Part shown: piece after piece, positions 54,666 through 64,000 of the stretch
How positions within the stretch are numbered: the stretch's first letter is position 1
Layout: each line of letters opens with the position of its first letter
Assembly (NCBI RefSeq): GCF_003086295.3
Contig: NC_092048.1
Coordinates: forward strand, 87,710,626-87,774,625
Source: Arachis hypogaea
Lineage: Eukaryota > Streptophyta > Magnoliopsida > Fabales > Fabaceae
Direction: 5' to 3'
Length of the DNA stretch: 64,000 bases
Made by a program: the position numbers and the translations under genes
Notes under the pieces: model-generated
Told to the model about the DNA's origin: nothing
What the model saw: the letters and a program-made list of their open reading frames with translations, nothing else
Database searches by the model: none

Positions 54666-56036
54666 CAGTGTTCTGAAAACCAAACCGGACCGGCCAATTC
54701 GACCGGATTAACTGGAACCGGTCCTCTAACCGGTTTGGTCGATGTGAAAAACCATCTGACAAAAAATCGGTATAAAAACCGGTCGAACCGGCGGTTAACC
54801 GGTGAACCGATAAATCGGTCGATTTTTTAACGGTTTTTAAAATTATAATTAAAAAAAAAAGAAAATGAATAATATAAAAGCCCAATTTCCCAATTTCCCT
54901 CCATCAGAAAAAACCCTAACCCACTGCAGCACTACCCCTTCCCCCTCTCTCTCGCTCTCTCTCTCAGCCAGCAGCTCCTCTTCTCTCTCAGCCAGCAGCC
55001 AGCAGCCAGCAGCCACCACCTCTGCCGTCGCCGAACTCTTCTTGTCAGCAAGAGGGTGCCTCGCCGCCAGTAGTGACAAACAGAGGGTTAGCTCAAAGCT
55101 CTTTGTCGTCCATTCTCTTCTCCTCCACGTCGTGGCCTTTACCCTTGCAGATCGAAGCTTGTGGCCGTCTTCACTACATCGTTTTCGTCTTCTTCGTTGT
55201 GGACTTGCAGATCGAAGTGCGGTCAGTTGGATTCCTCCATCGTCTTCGTCTTCTTCGTCGTGAACTTGCTCGATCCTTGTCTCTGTCTCGTCGTTCCTCC
55301 CTTGCCGGTAGTTGAGTTTCGTTCTTTCCTCGCCGCCTGTTTCGCTCTTCCTTCGAAGTCAGATTGATTCCTCTGTCCTCTGTAACTCTGCTTCATTTTT
55401 TTCTTTTGTCAATTTCTATGAATTTGAGTTTCTGTATTTTAATGATTCAAACTTATGTTTGCTTCAATTTATGGTTGCTCATTTTATTAGTTTTATTGAG
55501 GTACTGAAATCTTATTCTTGGTTGCTGTTTCTTTTACTTCTGAGTTAGTGTTGATAGTGGTATGATGGCCGAGTTTGGATTAATGGTGTAATTTTTGTCT
55601 CTGGATTCTCTGATTGATGAGGATTGCTCTGATTACTTGCAAGAACTTAGGAGAGAATAGTGTTGTTGGCTTGTTGCTGCCTCTGTGTTAAGTGTTAACT
55701 GTTAAGTGTGTTAAGTTTTTAGTTTTTATAATTTTTATGAAATTGGAATAATTGTTGAGGGTTGATTTCAGGAAATATGGCATAATTTTGTTATGGTGTT
55801 TTACTGCTCTCCTGAATTTTGGAAAATTTTGATGATAGTTGTGGTGTTATGTTAAATTTTCTAAAATAATTTTATTGATGATTGAGGATATTTTTTTAAA
55901 TATTTGAAATTATATATTTAAATTTTAATAATTTTATTTAATATTTAATTAAACCGGTTGAACCCCAGTCGAACCATTAAACCAGTGAACCAGTCACTCT
56001 ACCGATTCAATGACCGGTCCGGTTCTCGCAATCTTG
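54666..56036. mobile_element. Non-autonomous hAT-like DNA transposon
   Basis: 1,371 bp with terminal inverted repeats: CAGTGTTCTGAAAACCAAAC at the left and, on the minus strand at the right, CAAGATTGCGAGAACCGGAC. Both ends are followed by runs of CCGGT/ACCGG motifs. Flanked by an 8-bp duplication CTAAATAC / TTAAATAC (54658-54665, 56037-56044), one mismatch, the size typical of hAT. No transposase is encoded. The core (54870-55380) is C/T-rich, starts after AAACCCTAAC and looks like a leader or first exon, with Ser/Leu-rich open frames of no recognisable family. Confidence 0.78.
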
Positions 56037-56044
56037 TTAAATAC

Positions 56045-57840
56045 CATATTGTTATCTCGCTAAAGTTAATTCACCTATGATTATGCGAATGTATAGCACT
56101 ATCAGATGAAAATTGATTGGATTACATTTATTTCCAATAAGGTAGGTGATCTTTTAGGCCCAATCACGGTAAGAGTTGAAGAAGGTTTGAAAAATGCTAA
56201 TAATACAAATACTTTTTATTTTTAATACCCAATAATAAATATATAAATTAAAACTAATTTTGTTTTATACAAAATTATAAAATGTATAGCATACTCAAAA
56301 TATATCCAATCCGTATTAACTGTCATTGTTTATCAATTACGTTATGACAAATTTGGTTATTAAAAAAGATTAAAATTAACTTAAATATACAAAATATTAT
56401 TTCATGCTTTTTATTTTTATTTTATTATCATAAAAGTCATATATATTATAAGAGAACCTTATCTTTTTAGCAATGGTTCTTTTATTCAATAGTTTCTATA
56501 AAGCAAAAAGACATAATAATATTGTGTTTGGCAAGAATATATGGAATTTTGAAAGATTGAAGCATAGGTTTAGTTCTTAACATATTCGTAGATAAAATGC
56601 AGAGTAAATAAAAAGATAGCTAATAAAAGAATAAATAGTTAAAACTTTTTCAATACTAACAATTGTAGTGTATGATAGGTGTTCTATAACTTTTTTGGAT
56701 TTGATTGTTTCATTATTATTATATGTTGATCTGTTTAATTTATGCTAAAAAGACTTATGATAATCATTTTTATCGTAGTAGTGTAAAAGTTGTAGGTATT
56801 ATATTTACTTTGTATGCTCTTAAATCTCATGTCCTTGATGGATATTTGTAACTGAGTAATTATTAAAAGAAATTAGTTTAATATCTATTTTATATTCTAT
56901 TTAAATTATAATAGTGAGTAATATTTTTTTTCAAAATAAATAATGTGATTTTTTCATAAAAACAACGTTTAAATAATTGTGAAATTAGATTATACCACAG
57001 ATGATGATTAATATTTTGATATCAGATCTGCTATAAAACAAATTTTTAGGAATAGAATGTTGTATTATATAATTTAGTTATATATTTCTTATCTTCAATA
57101 TATATTATTTAGATTGGTATATTTCTAAAAAGGGTTATTCAATTTTTTTTAAATTCTTAAATTAAATCAGTTACAAACTAATTAATTAGGTTGATTAAAT
57201 ATCTAGATATCTTATAATTTAATATAATTTAATTTATATAGATACATAATTTTTTCAGTTTTATTATTTATTATAATATATTCTAGAGATAATTTTTACA
57301 AATTATAATTTAAATTTTACCTGCATATTCGAATTTTAAGAATAAATTTTTAATTTCGTATTTATAAATAAATTATTTTCTACTTTAATATATGAATTTT
57401 TTATGAATTTTTTAATTGCGAATTCACTATAAAAAAATAAATTAATTTATGAAAATTTAAACTTGAGCGCTTGCTATGGTTAAATTCAAACTTTAATTTA
57501 TTTTGTCATATTATTATATAAATATTTATTATTAATGAAAATAAGTATAATAGTACAAATATTTATTTAGGACAATAAGTATAATAGTACAAATATTTAT
57601 TTATTTATTAGTAGTGAAAAATATGTAAATAGTATAAATTGATATTTTTTTAGTATAAAAACAATAATAAAGTTATTAATTAAGTTAATTACTTAATTAA
57701 AAAATTATGAAGAATTTTTTAAATAATAATAAAAAAATAAGATCACTATTTTCACATATTACAAAGTTTATGAAAAAAATTTTGAATAATAAATCAATCC
57801 TTAATAGATTATACATTAATTCTGTCAAAAAAATTAAATA

Positions 57841-57877
<37 letters not shown>

Positions 57878-58550
57878 CGATTACTAAGTTTATAATTAAT
57901 TTTTAATTCAATTTTTGGTAATTAAAATTTAAATGATTGAAATTATTAAAGGTTGAATATTTTGTATCTAATTAATTTATTTTTTTATTGAAATTAAAAA
58001 AAATGAGTTGTTAATAAATTTTAAATTTAAATTTAAATTTGAGTAAGAAAATAAAAAAAATATTTTAAATTTTATCTCACTAATCAGAATTAATTTTAAG
58101 ATAAGAAATTATTTTGTACATCATATATATTGTAAAATAGTATGGTCATTTGCTATTTTTTAATGGTAAATATTGTCAAATAAAATAGTGTAAGAAATTA
58201 GAAAAAAATATATTTACATATTTAGAAAATATTAATTTATTTTTTAATAGAATAAATTATATATTGAATAACAAAAGTTGTTATTGATTTCTCTTCACAC
58301 TAACTATGTTACCAATAAATATTAATCGATCTAATAACTTGTATAATGACATAAGTTTGTGAATTTGAAAATTTAGAAATCATTTCATAAAATGTGAAGT
58401 TTTAACAAGTAACAAGGTTGATCATATTATTTTGACTTCAAGAATGAATATGATACCAACAAATAAAATTTTCCCAAATAAATTTCAACAAAGACAAAAA
58501 TCCACGAGTATTGGTATTAATGAAAAATTAATCTATTTTAAAGACAAATA
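56045..58550. other. AT-rich intergenic DNA with (TA)n
   Basis: 2.5 kb of strongly AT-rich sequence. A TA microsatellite of about 15 units is at 57845-57874. No gene, RNA or element recognised. Confidence 0.5.
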
Positions 58551-58735
58551 CAATTTTTTTTTTCTACGGATTTCTTAACTCGACAAGTCGATGACTAATC
58601 CACCACATATTGATACTCTATTTATTAAGGATCTGTCGCTAATTAATGGATTGTTATACACATAAGACGAGATTCGAACTCCAAATACTTGCTTAAACGG
58701 ACAAATGAGATGATCATTCAACCAATTTAAATTGA
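58551..58735 (-). mobile_element. tRNA-derived SINE, second family, degenerate
   Basis: On the minus strand it has a box B-like GGAGTTCGAATCTC near 58674 and GGTTGAATGATCATCTC at the head. GCGACAGATCCTTAA in the body and an A-rich tail (T run 58552-58563 on plus) follow. I recognise this body as a common legume SINE type from memory. The box A half is poor. Confidence 0.55.
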
Positions 58736-59060
58736 TTAAAATAAATATTAATTATTTTTAATATCTTTAAGTTGTAAAATATTTATAATAATAATTATTA
58801 TAGATATTTTTTATTTAAATTTTAATAAAAAAATTTTATATAATTTTATATATTATCCTGTACAGGACACAGAAACATACACTAGTTTAATCAATAATAA
58901 ATTAACAAATATTTTTAAATAATATTTTATAATAATTAATTGTCATTAATTAATAATATTTTAAATTTTATTTTAAAAAATAAAAAAATAATTATTAATT
59001 ATAATAATTTAAAATTAATTAGTTAAAAATTATTTATTTATACTTTTCCTAATATTAATC
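58736..59060. other. AT-rich intergenic DNA
   Basis: No feature recognised. Confidence 0.4.
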
Positions 59061-59354
59061 ATGGGAATCTGGATCGGAGATGAGGAAGCGATGAAGAAAT
59101 TAAAGATGAAGCTGGAGAATTGCGCGTGGGAAGCGTGTAGGGAGAAGTGGGGGAAAAGGACATCGCACACGTGTATGGTCAAATGCCTTCTGTCCGTACA
59201 CCTGTCGCAATCAAATCCCTTGTTTCTCGTACGGACACACTGTCGGATTTCAAGGGTCATCCATTACGCCATCTGCTCCTCCTCACGTGACTCCCCACCT
59301 CCACCATCACACCACCTTTCAATATCATTTCTGGAAATTAAAACAACATTGTGA
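59061..59354 (+). other. GC-richer island with G-box motifs; open frame of unknown status
   Basis: About 300 bp stand out from the AT-rich surroundings. They contain CACACGTG and CCTCACGTGA (G-box core CACGTG/ACGTG) near 59166 and 59283. A 97-codon frame on the plus strand (MGIWIGDEEAMKKLKMK...) has no family I recognise, and no matching exon structure is visible around it. It could be a promoter or first-exon fragment of a host gene, or a captured piece in a transposon. Confidence 0.25.
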
Positions 59355-59835
59355 TACATTCCAAGAAATTAAAATTATTATTACCCCGTAACAGAATTAT
59401 TATTATTATGAACTAGTAATTTAATTTATGCTTTATGGCAATGTTAATTATAACAACACAATAACCAGCATATAGCTAGACCAGACACCAAAAATCAGCA
59501 TACATAGTTCCAAAATTAGCTGAGATCAATTGAACATATATGCACATTATTAAGACTTTTGTTCTTGCATGTTCCATCACACATCTATTTGTTGCGGAAT
59601 TATATATTTTAGCTTTCAATTATAGCTAGCTATGAACAATATTATTTAAATATAAAATATAAATATGCTTATAGTTAAACATATGCGCGCGCGCTCACAA
59701 GAGGGGTTTTGAGAACTGATCAATCATTGAACTATTTTATTTATTGGTTTATTAGTTTATTGGTCCAATTAATTTAATTGTGGTCCAATAAAAAATACTA
59801 TTTTAAAATAAAATAATAAATACATAATTTCGTTA
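59355..59835. other. AT-rich intergenic DNA
   Basis: No feature apart from a short GC alternation (GCGCGCGCGC near 59684). Confidence 0.4.
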
Positions 59836-60956
59836 GGTAATCAAGAGGGATTTTATCAACTTTTGTCAATTTCTATTGGATTGGACTTCAGAGCTTATTT
59901 AAAAAAAAAAAAGAAAAAACACATGTCCAATCATCTATGGTAAACCTAATTCATCCACAATTACCACTAGTAAACATAATTAACCCTACTTTTCACCGTT
60001 TATGTCCAGCCTCATCTCCCAATCCCGACGGCTGCCCCATCCCGACCTCCCTCCTCCATCCTTGGATATGTTTCCATCGCCGGCGTCAACAGTGGTCAGT
60101 GCCGCCTGCACTTTCGTTGATGACGAGTAACCATTGGTCTTTGAAAGTGTATCTGAGTGCCACCATTGCTATATAAGACACCTCCTATACAAGACACATG
60201 CATAAGAAGACACCTCTTGTACAAGACACATTCGCAAAAGACACCTCTTTTTAAAAAATACATCCACAAAAGACACCTCCATTAGAAGACAAATGTATAA
60301 AAAGACACTTTTTAAAGACACATGTATAAAAAGACACCACCATTAGAAGAACATTCATAACCCACATCAATTGATGATGCATTCGTTCCTTCTTCTCCAA
60401 ATATACGTTCCATCGACGAAGCCGATAGAGGATGCGGGATTTTTGTTCGCGACTTCGGGACGACGTCGACGGATACGTGTTCGATGGCAATCGGGTGATG
60501 GAACACACACGAATTTTCGCAATAACAGGTTTTACCATCACGAAACGATGGCGCACCAATGAACTGGCAACACAGCGGTTATTGCGGCTGGAACGGCAGC
60601 GCACCGCAGCGGCGATGAATCGACACTTGGTGAGGAAGATGACTGCAACCCACATGATAAAAGCTTCTGCCGGAGTAAAATGGCCGGGCACCAAGGAGCT
60701 GGTGACATGGTGGTTGTGCAGTTGTGATGGGAATGCGCTGCAGCGACAGCGAAGCAACGCAGTTGGCGAGAAAGAAGATGCCGCGATGATAGGAGGAAGA
60801 CGGACGTTGATCACATTGACCTTGTGGGCAGTTACTCAACACAATTGTTATTATTCAAATTTCTCATTAATGTCATTTTTTGAAATTCAAATTTATTAAA
60901 ATAATTTAAAATTATTAATTGAGTTGTCAAAAGTTGACAGATTGACTCTTGGTACC
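59836..60956. mobile_element. Possible TIR DNA transposon with internal minisatellite
   Basis: The left end GGTAATCAAGAGGGAT...TCAACTTTTGTCAA and the right end, read on minus, GGTACCAAGAGTCAAT...TCAACTTTTGACAA form imperfect inverted repeats of about 35 bp. The short flank AATTTC occurs on both outer sides (59826-59831 and 60958-60963). Inside are a degenerate AAGACACCTCC / AAGACACATG repeat (60172-60350) and a GC-richer core (60370-60840) open in several frames on both strands (up to 187 codons, minus). No transposase or other family is recognised. Confidence 0.4.
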
Positions 60957-62589
60957 CAATTTCATAAATAAATTATAGAGTAACTCTCATCAACACAATA
61001 AAAAATAATTAATAAATCATCAACACAATAAAAATTATAGAACATGTTTATTGCTATAATATAAAATTGCAGAACATGTTTGTTTAATAGTTAATACATT
61101 AATAGTATTAAATATTTTTCCAAGCATCCAATCAAATGTGTTTTCAGATGATGGTGAAAATTCATAAATTGAGTCGTGTAAACCATCTTCAGAAAATATT
61201 TAAAATAGGATCAATTCTTTTGGCTTCTAAAACATAAAATTTAAGAGACTTGTTAAGAAACTTCTATTTTATCATCATACTTCCTGAAGCATTCAGTGTT
61301 GTCTACCGACATGTTATTTATTATTATGACTGCCTCCATCACCAGTTTATTGTGCTGATGGTTTTCAATGATGCAAGCTACTCCACTCCCACTTTTGAGT
61401 TGCTTCCTAATAAAGTTTTAAGTAGATAATTCAAAACATATTAATACTATGGCTCAAAACATATTAAAGCTTTAGGTGTATGCATGTATTTAGTGAAATC
61501 AAAGCAAAACTAACCGTGAGAAGAACATTAAACTTACTCGTGATTTTCATAAAAAAGCATTCCATCTGTTTTACAAACATCAAATATAAATAGCTTAAAT
61601 GCTCATCAATAAAATAAAAAAATTATGTAAATATTTTTTCTCTCTAAAATGAATAGTCCAATTGTTAAGTTATCCCAATTATCAAAATCATAGTTGGAAG
61701 AAAACCTCAAAACTTGAAATTTCGCTAAGCAACTTCCATTACCAATATCACAGACTGCTCACAATAAAAAAAAACTCTAATATTATAAGATAATAAAGAG
61801 AGAAACAAAATTAGAAATTAAAAATCATGCTAATAGTAAAGGTTTATAACAACCTATTATACATCAAATTCCAAAAGATGCACCATCAAGTTTTTAACAT
61901 AGTTTTCACAAGGTTAACACAAAAAATTAACATACTTTAACAAAGATTAACAAAATTTTCAACCCAATTTTAACAAGTTTAGCACAATGATTAAAAACAA
62001 AAAAAAAGAGCACTGAATGAGGTAATGAGCACAAAATCAAGAAATTTTAACAAAATTTAATAACAGAAAAAAAAAGCAAGAACCAGCAAGAACAAGCCAG
62101 TAACAGTTTATCAGTATCAATTTATCATCAATCAATAAGCCAGTGATAAAGTTAATCAATCAAGAATAGGCCAGAACAAGTCAGAGTAGTGAGCAAAGCC
62201 AATTAACCAAGAACAAGCACTAAGCACTGATAGAGCATCCAATTAACTCAAGCATAAAGTAAAAAAAGAAAACAGCAACACATCACTTAATAAATAATCA
62301 TCAATCAATGAAAATACAAAACACCAGCAGTGAGCATTAGAAAACGAAGATCACTGACCATCGAAGAACAAGTACGAAGAGGGCTTGATTTCTGAACAGA
62401 CAATAAAAAAACATGAAGAACAAGTACCAGCAGTGAGCATTGACCTTCGACGCACGATGGAGAGCAGTTGAGCACGATAGACGATGGCGACCAGGCGATT
62501 GGTAAGAGCGAACAGGGGATGAAGAGCGAACAGGAGTTGGTGAGACTATGAGAGCAAAGTAACGAATGCTGATTGATGACATGTCATTA
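60957..62589. other. AT-rich intergenic DNA, possible minus-strand leader at 62330-62590
   Basis: No gene supported. The stretch 62340-62582 is GC-richer and, on the minus strand, reads like the leader plus first exon of a transposon or gene (pyrimidine-rich, 81 open codons, GT-like sites), without recognisable protein. Phrases such as AAGAACAAGTACCAGCAGTGAGCATT are partly repeated at 62326 and 62411. Confidence 0.3.
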
Positions 62590-64000
62590 TGTCATGTTTT
62601 TCTATACTTTTTCATACAAGAAATTTATGATTAGTGCTTAAATATTGCACTCTTTTGTGCTCTTTTGTGCTTAAATGAAATATTTCTTTGATCTTTTGAT
62701 TTTACAAACTTTGTAGGAAATAAGAAGAAAAAGAAGCAAAAAAGCACAAAATAAGCTAAAAAGGAGAAAAGAAGAGTTTTGGGACACACTTTGAAGCTAG
62801 AACACACTTTGATGCCTTAGGCCACGCTTTTAAAAGCGTGGCCCATGACGAAGTAGCGTTCAACAAGGCACCAGCGCCCAATTTGAAGAGAGCGCTCAGT
62901 TAAAAAGAGTTAACTTAACTTTTTTCGGGCTTTTATAAAGCCTTGTGACATCATGACCATGCCTCCTTCAAAGGGCCATAACTTGAGCTACAGATGTCCA
63001 ATTGATGCGATTCCAGTTGCGTTGGAAAGCTGACATTCAGAGATTTCCAACGATATATAGCAATCTATATTTGGCATATAATTGAAGCACAAGTAAAAGG
63101 CGTCTTTTAAGCCCAAAAATCAACCACAAAATGCAACCAGCAAGGCTAGAAGTGGGAGCCTCTCTCCAAAGCAAAGTAGCGCTATTAGTGTGCAAGGAAA
63201 TTTGCCAAGTTGGGAGAGCCAGGATTCGAAGTTGAGACCAAGGGAAAGCAAGGGCGTTAAGTTAAACGTTTTAACTGAGAGCCAATGCTTCACAAGGAGT
63301 GCTCAGTTAACTTAAGTTAACTTTATCGTGCCTCATTCAAAGAAAGTACAAGGAAAGGGGCACCAAATTGGCTTCACTGGGATTCGAACAAGGGAGCTTC
63401 CACCCAAAGCTTGGAGCGCTGCGTTAACCTTGTTAACTGAGTGCTAGTTTCACAAATTGAGGGGCCAAGGTGGCCTCAGCAAAGTCTCGAAGAGGAGTCC
63501 CACACTCAAGGCAAGGGCGCTAAGTTGGAATAGACAACTGAGCACTATGAGCCCAAGGAAACAAGCACTGAGCGCTCAGTTGGATTAGATAACCAAGCGC
63601 TCCCCTGGGAGGTGGCCTTGGTTCAATTTCAATTAAAAACCAATTGGTAGCCAATTCTTCACCAATTTGAAAAGGCCAAATCCAAATCAATTCACTCTTC
63701 TTTAAATCCAAAGCAAGCAAAGCCCATTATCATCACTCAAAGGCACAAGGATCAGTTAGATTAGGATTTTCATTTTCATTTGAATTTGTTTTCAATTTCA
63801 TTTTCATTTTCACTTTGTAAAGCCTATATAAGGCATCATTTTTATCTTTGTGAGGAGGCTGGCTCTACTAGAGAGCATTAGGGGAATTGGGATTGAGAGC
63901 TGAGTTCTCTCCTCCTTGTTCTTACTTTTGCATTTTTTACTTTCTGTTTTGAATTGTAGATTGAGATTAAAGGAATTCTGTTTCAATCTTTGATCTGCAA
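62590..64000 (+). repeat. LTR of element I, truncated by window edge
   Basis: Starts TGTCATGTTTTTCTATAC and runs to the end of the window. A TATA box, CCTATATAAGG, is at 63822-63832. Upstream of it are a 24-bp perfect palindrome at 62820-62843 (GGCCACGCTTTT arm) and repeated GAGCGCTCAGTTAAC/GTTAACTGAGTGCT phrases between 62889 and 63600. The layout, a motif array upstream of TATA, matches the U3 of the other LTR families here. Plus orientation inferred from the TATA box. No internal region is within the window. Confidence 0.65.

Noticed and set aside
54900..54912. Telomere-like AAACCCTAA
   Set aside because: Single occurrence in a leader-like region, also near 48733; no tandem array. This is a common motif in plant 5' leaders.
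60251..60814. 187-codon minus-strand frame as a gene
   Set aside because: Overlaps a 155-codon plus-strand frame and a minisatellite; no recognised domain.

Overview
This window looks like heterochromatic plant nuclear DNA, most likely from a legume of the genus Arachis (peanut or a wild relative). The genus call comes from recognising several LTR families, above all one starting TGATGAGCGGATAATTTATA with GGCGTTTAACGCC-type motifs and a chromovirus LTR starting TGTAAGAACC. No database was searched. I found no intact host gene, rRNA or tRNA gene. Almost everything recognisable is transposable element, mostly nested and broken.

Layout. 1-2118 (+): 3' part of an Athila-like Ty3/gypsy element (G), with the pol tail and a broken env-like ORF. 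2119-~5187 (-): 3' end of a second Athila-like element (F). ~5188-8082 (+): integrase-chromodomain end and start of the 3' LTR of a Tekay/Del-type chromovirus (C). 8083-30192 (-): a complete but dead Athila-like element (A) inserted in the C LTR. Its gag is split by another element of the same group (B, 20535-27372, TSD GGGTG), and its gag/protease linker is split by a solo LTR (S, 18210-19669). 30193-30636: more of the C LTR. 30637-41341 (+): element D, with both LTRs and TSD GATAT, which keeps gag, protease and an env-like ORF but has no reverse transcriptase, RNase H or integrase. 41342-~41700: further C LTR. ~41704-44490 (+): tail of an L1-type LINE split by a solo LTR (E, TSD GGAAT). 44651-49204 (-): a 4.55 kb solo LTR (H, TSD GATTT). 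49205-62589: AT-rich DNA with tRNA-derived SINEs (one dimeric with a 16-bp TSD), a non-autonomous hAT element, a duplicated 0.8 kb segment and a possible TIR element. 62590-end (+): start of another LTR (I) that runs off the window.

How the parts relate. The Athila-like elements share the order gag-protease-RT-RNase H-integrase, then a spacer, an env-like ORF, a noncoding 3' region and the 3' LTR. Comparing G, F, A, B and D shows repeated noncoding architecture: (1) a short hairpin with changing stem and conserved loop just after the pol stop; (2) either a TATA box about 200 bp before the env-like ORF (G, D) or a splice acceptor touching its ATG (F, A, B); (3) a second copy of the polypurine tract just after the env-like ORF (F, A, B); and (4) arrays of short palindromic GC-containing motifs, different in each family, in U3 and again upstream of the env-like ORF. 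These are the observations I would follow up. All coding regions carry nonsense or frameshift mutations, most of them explicable as C-to-T or G-to-A changes typical of methylated repeats.
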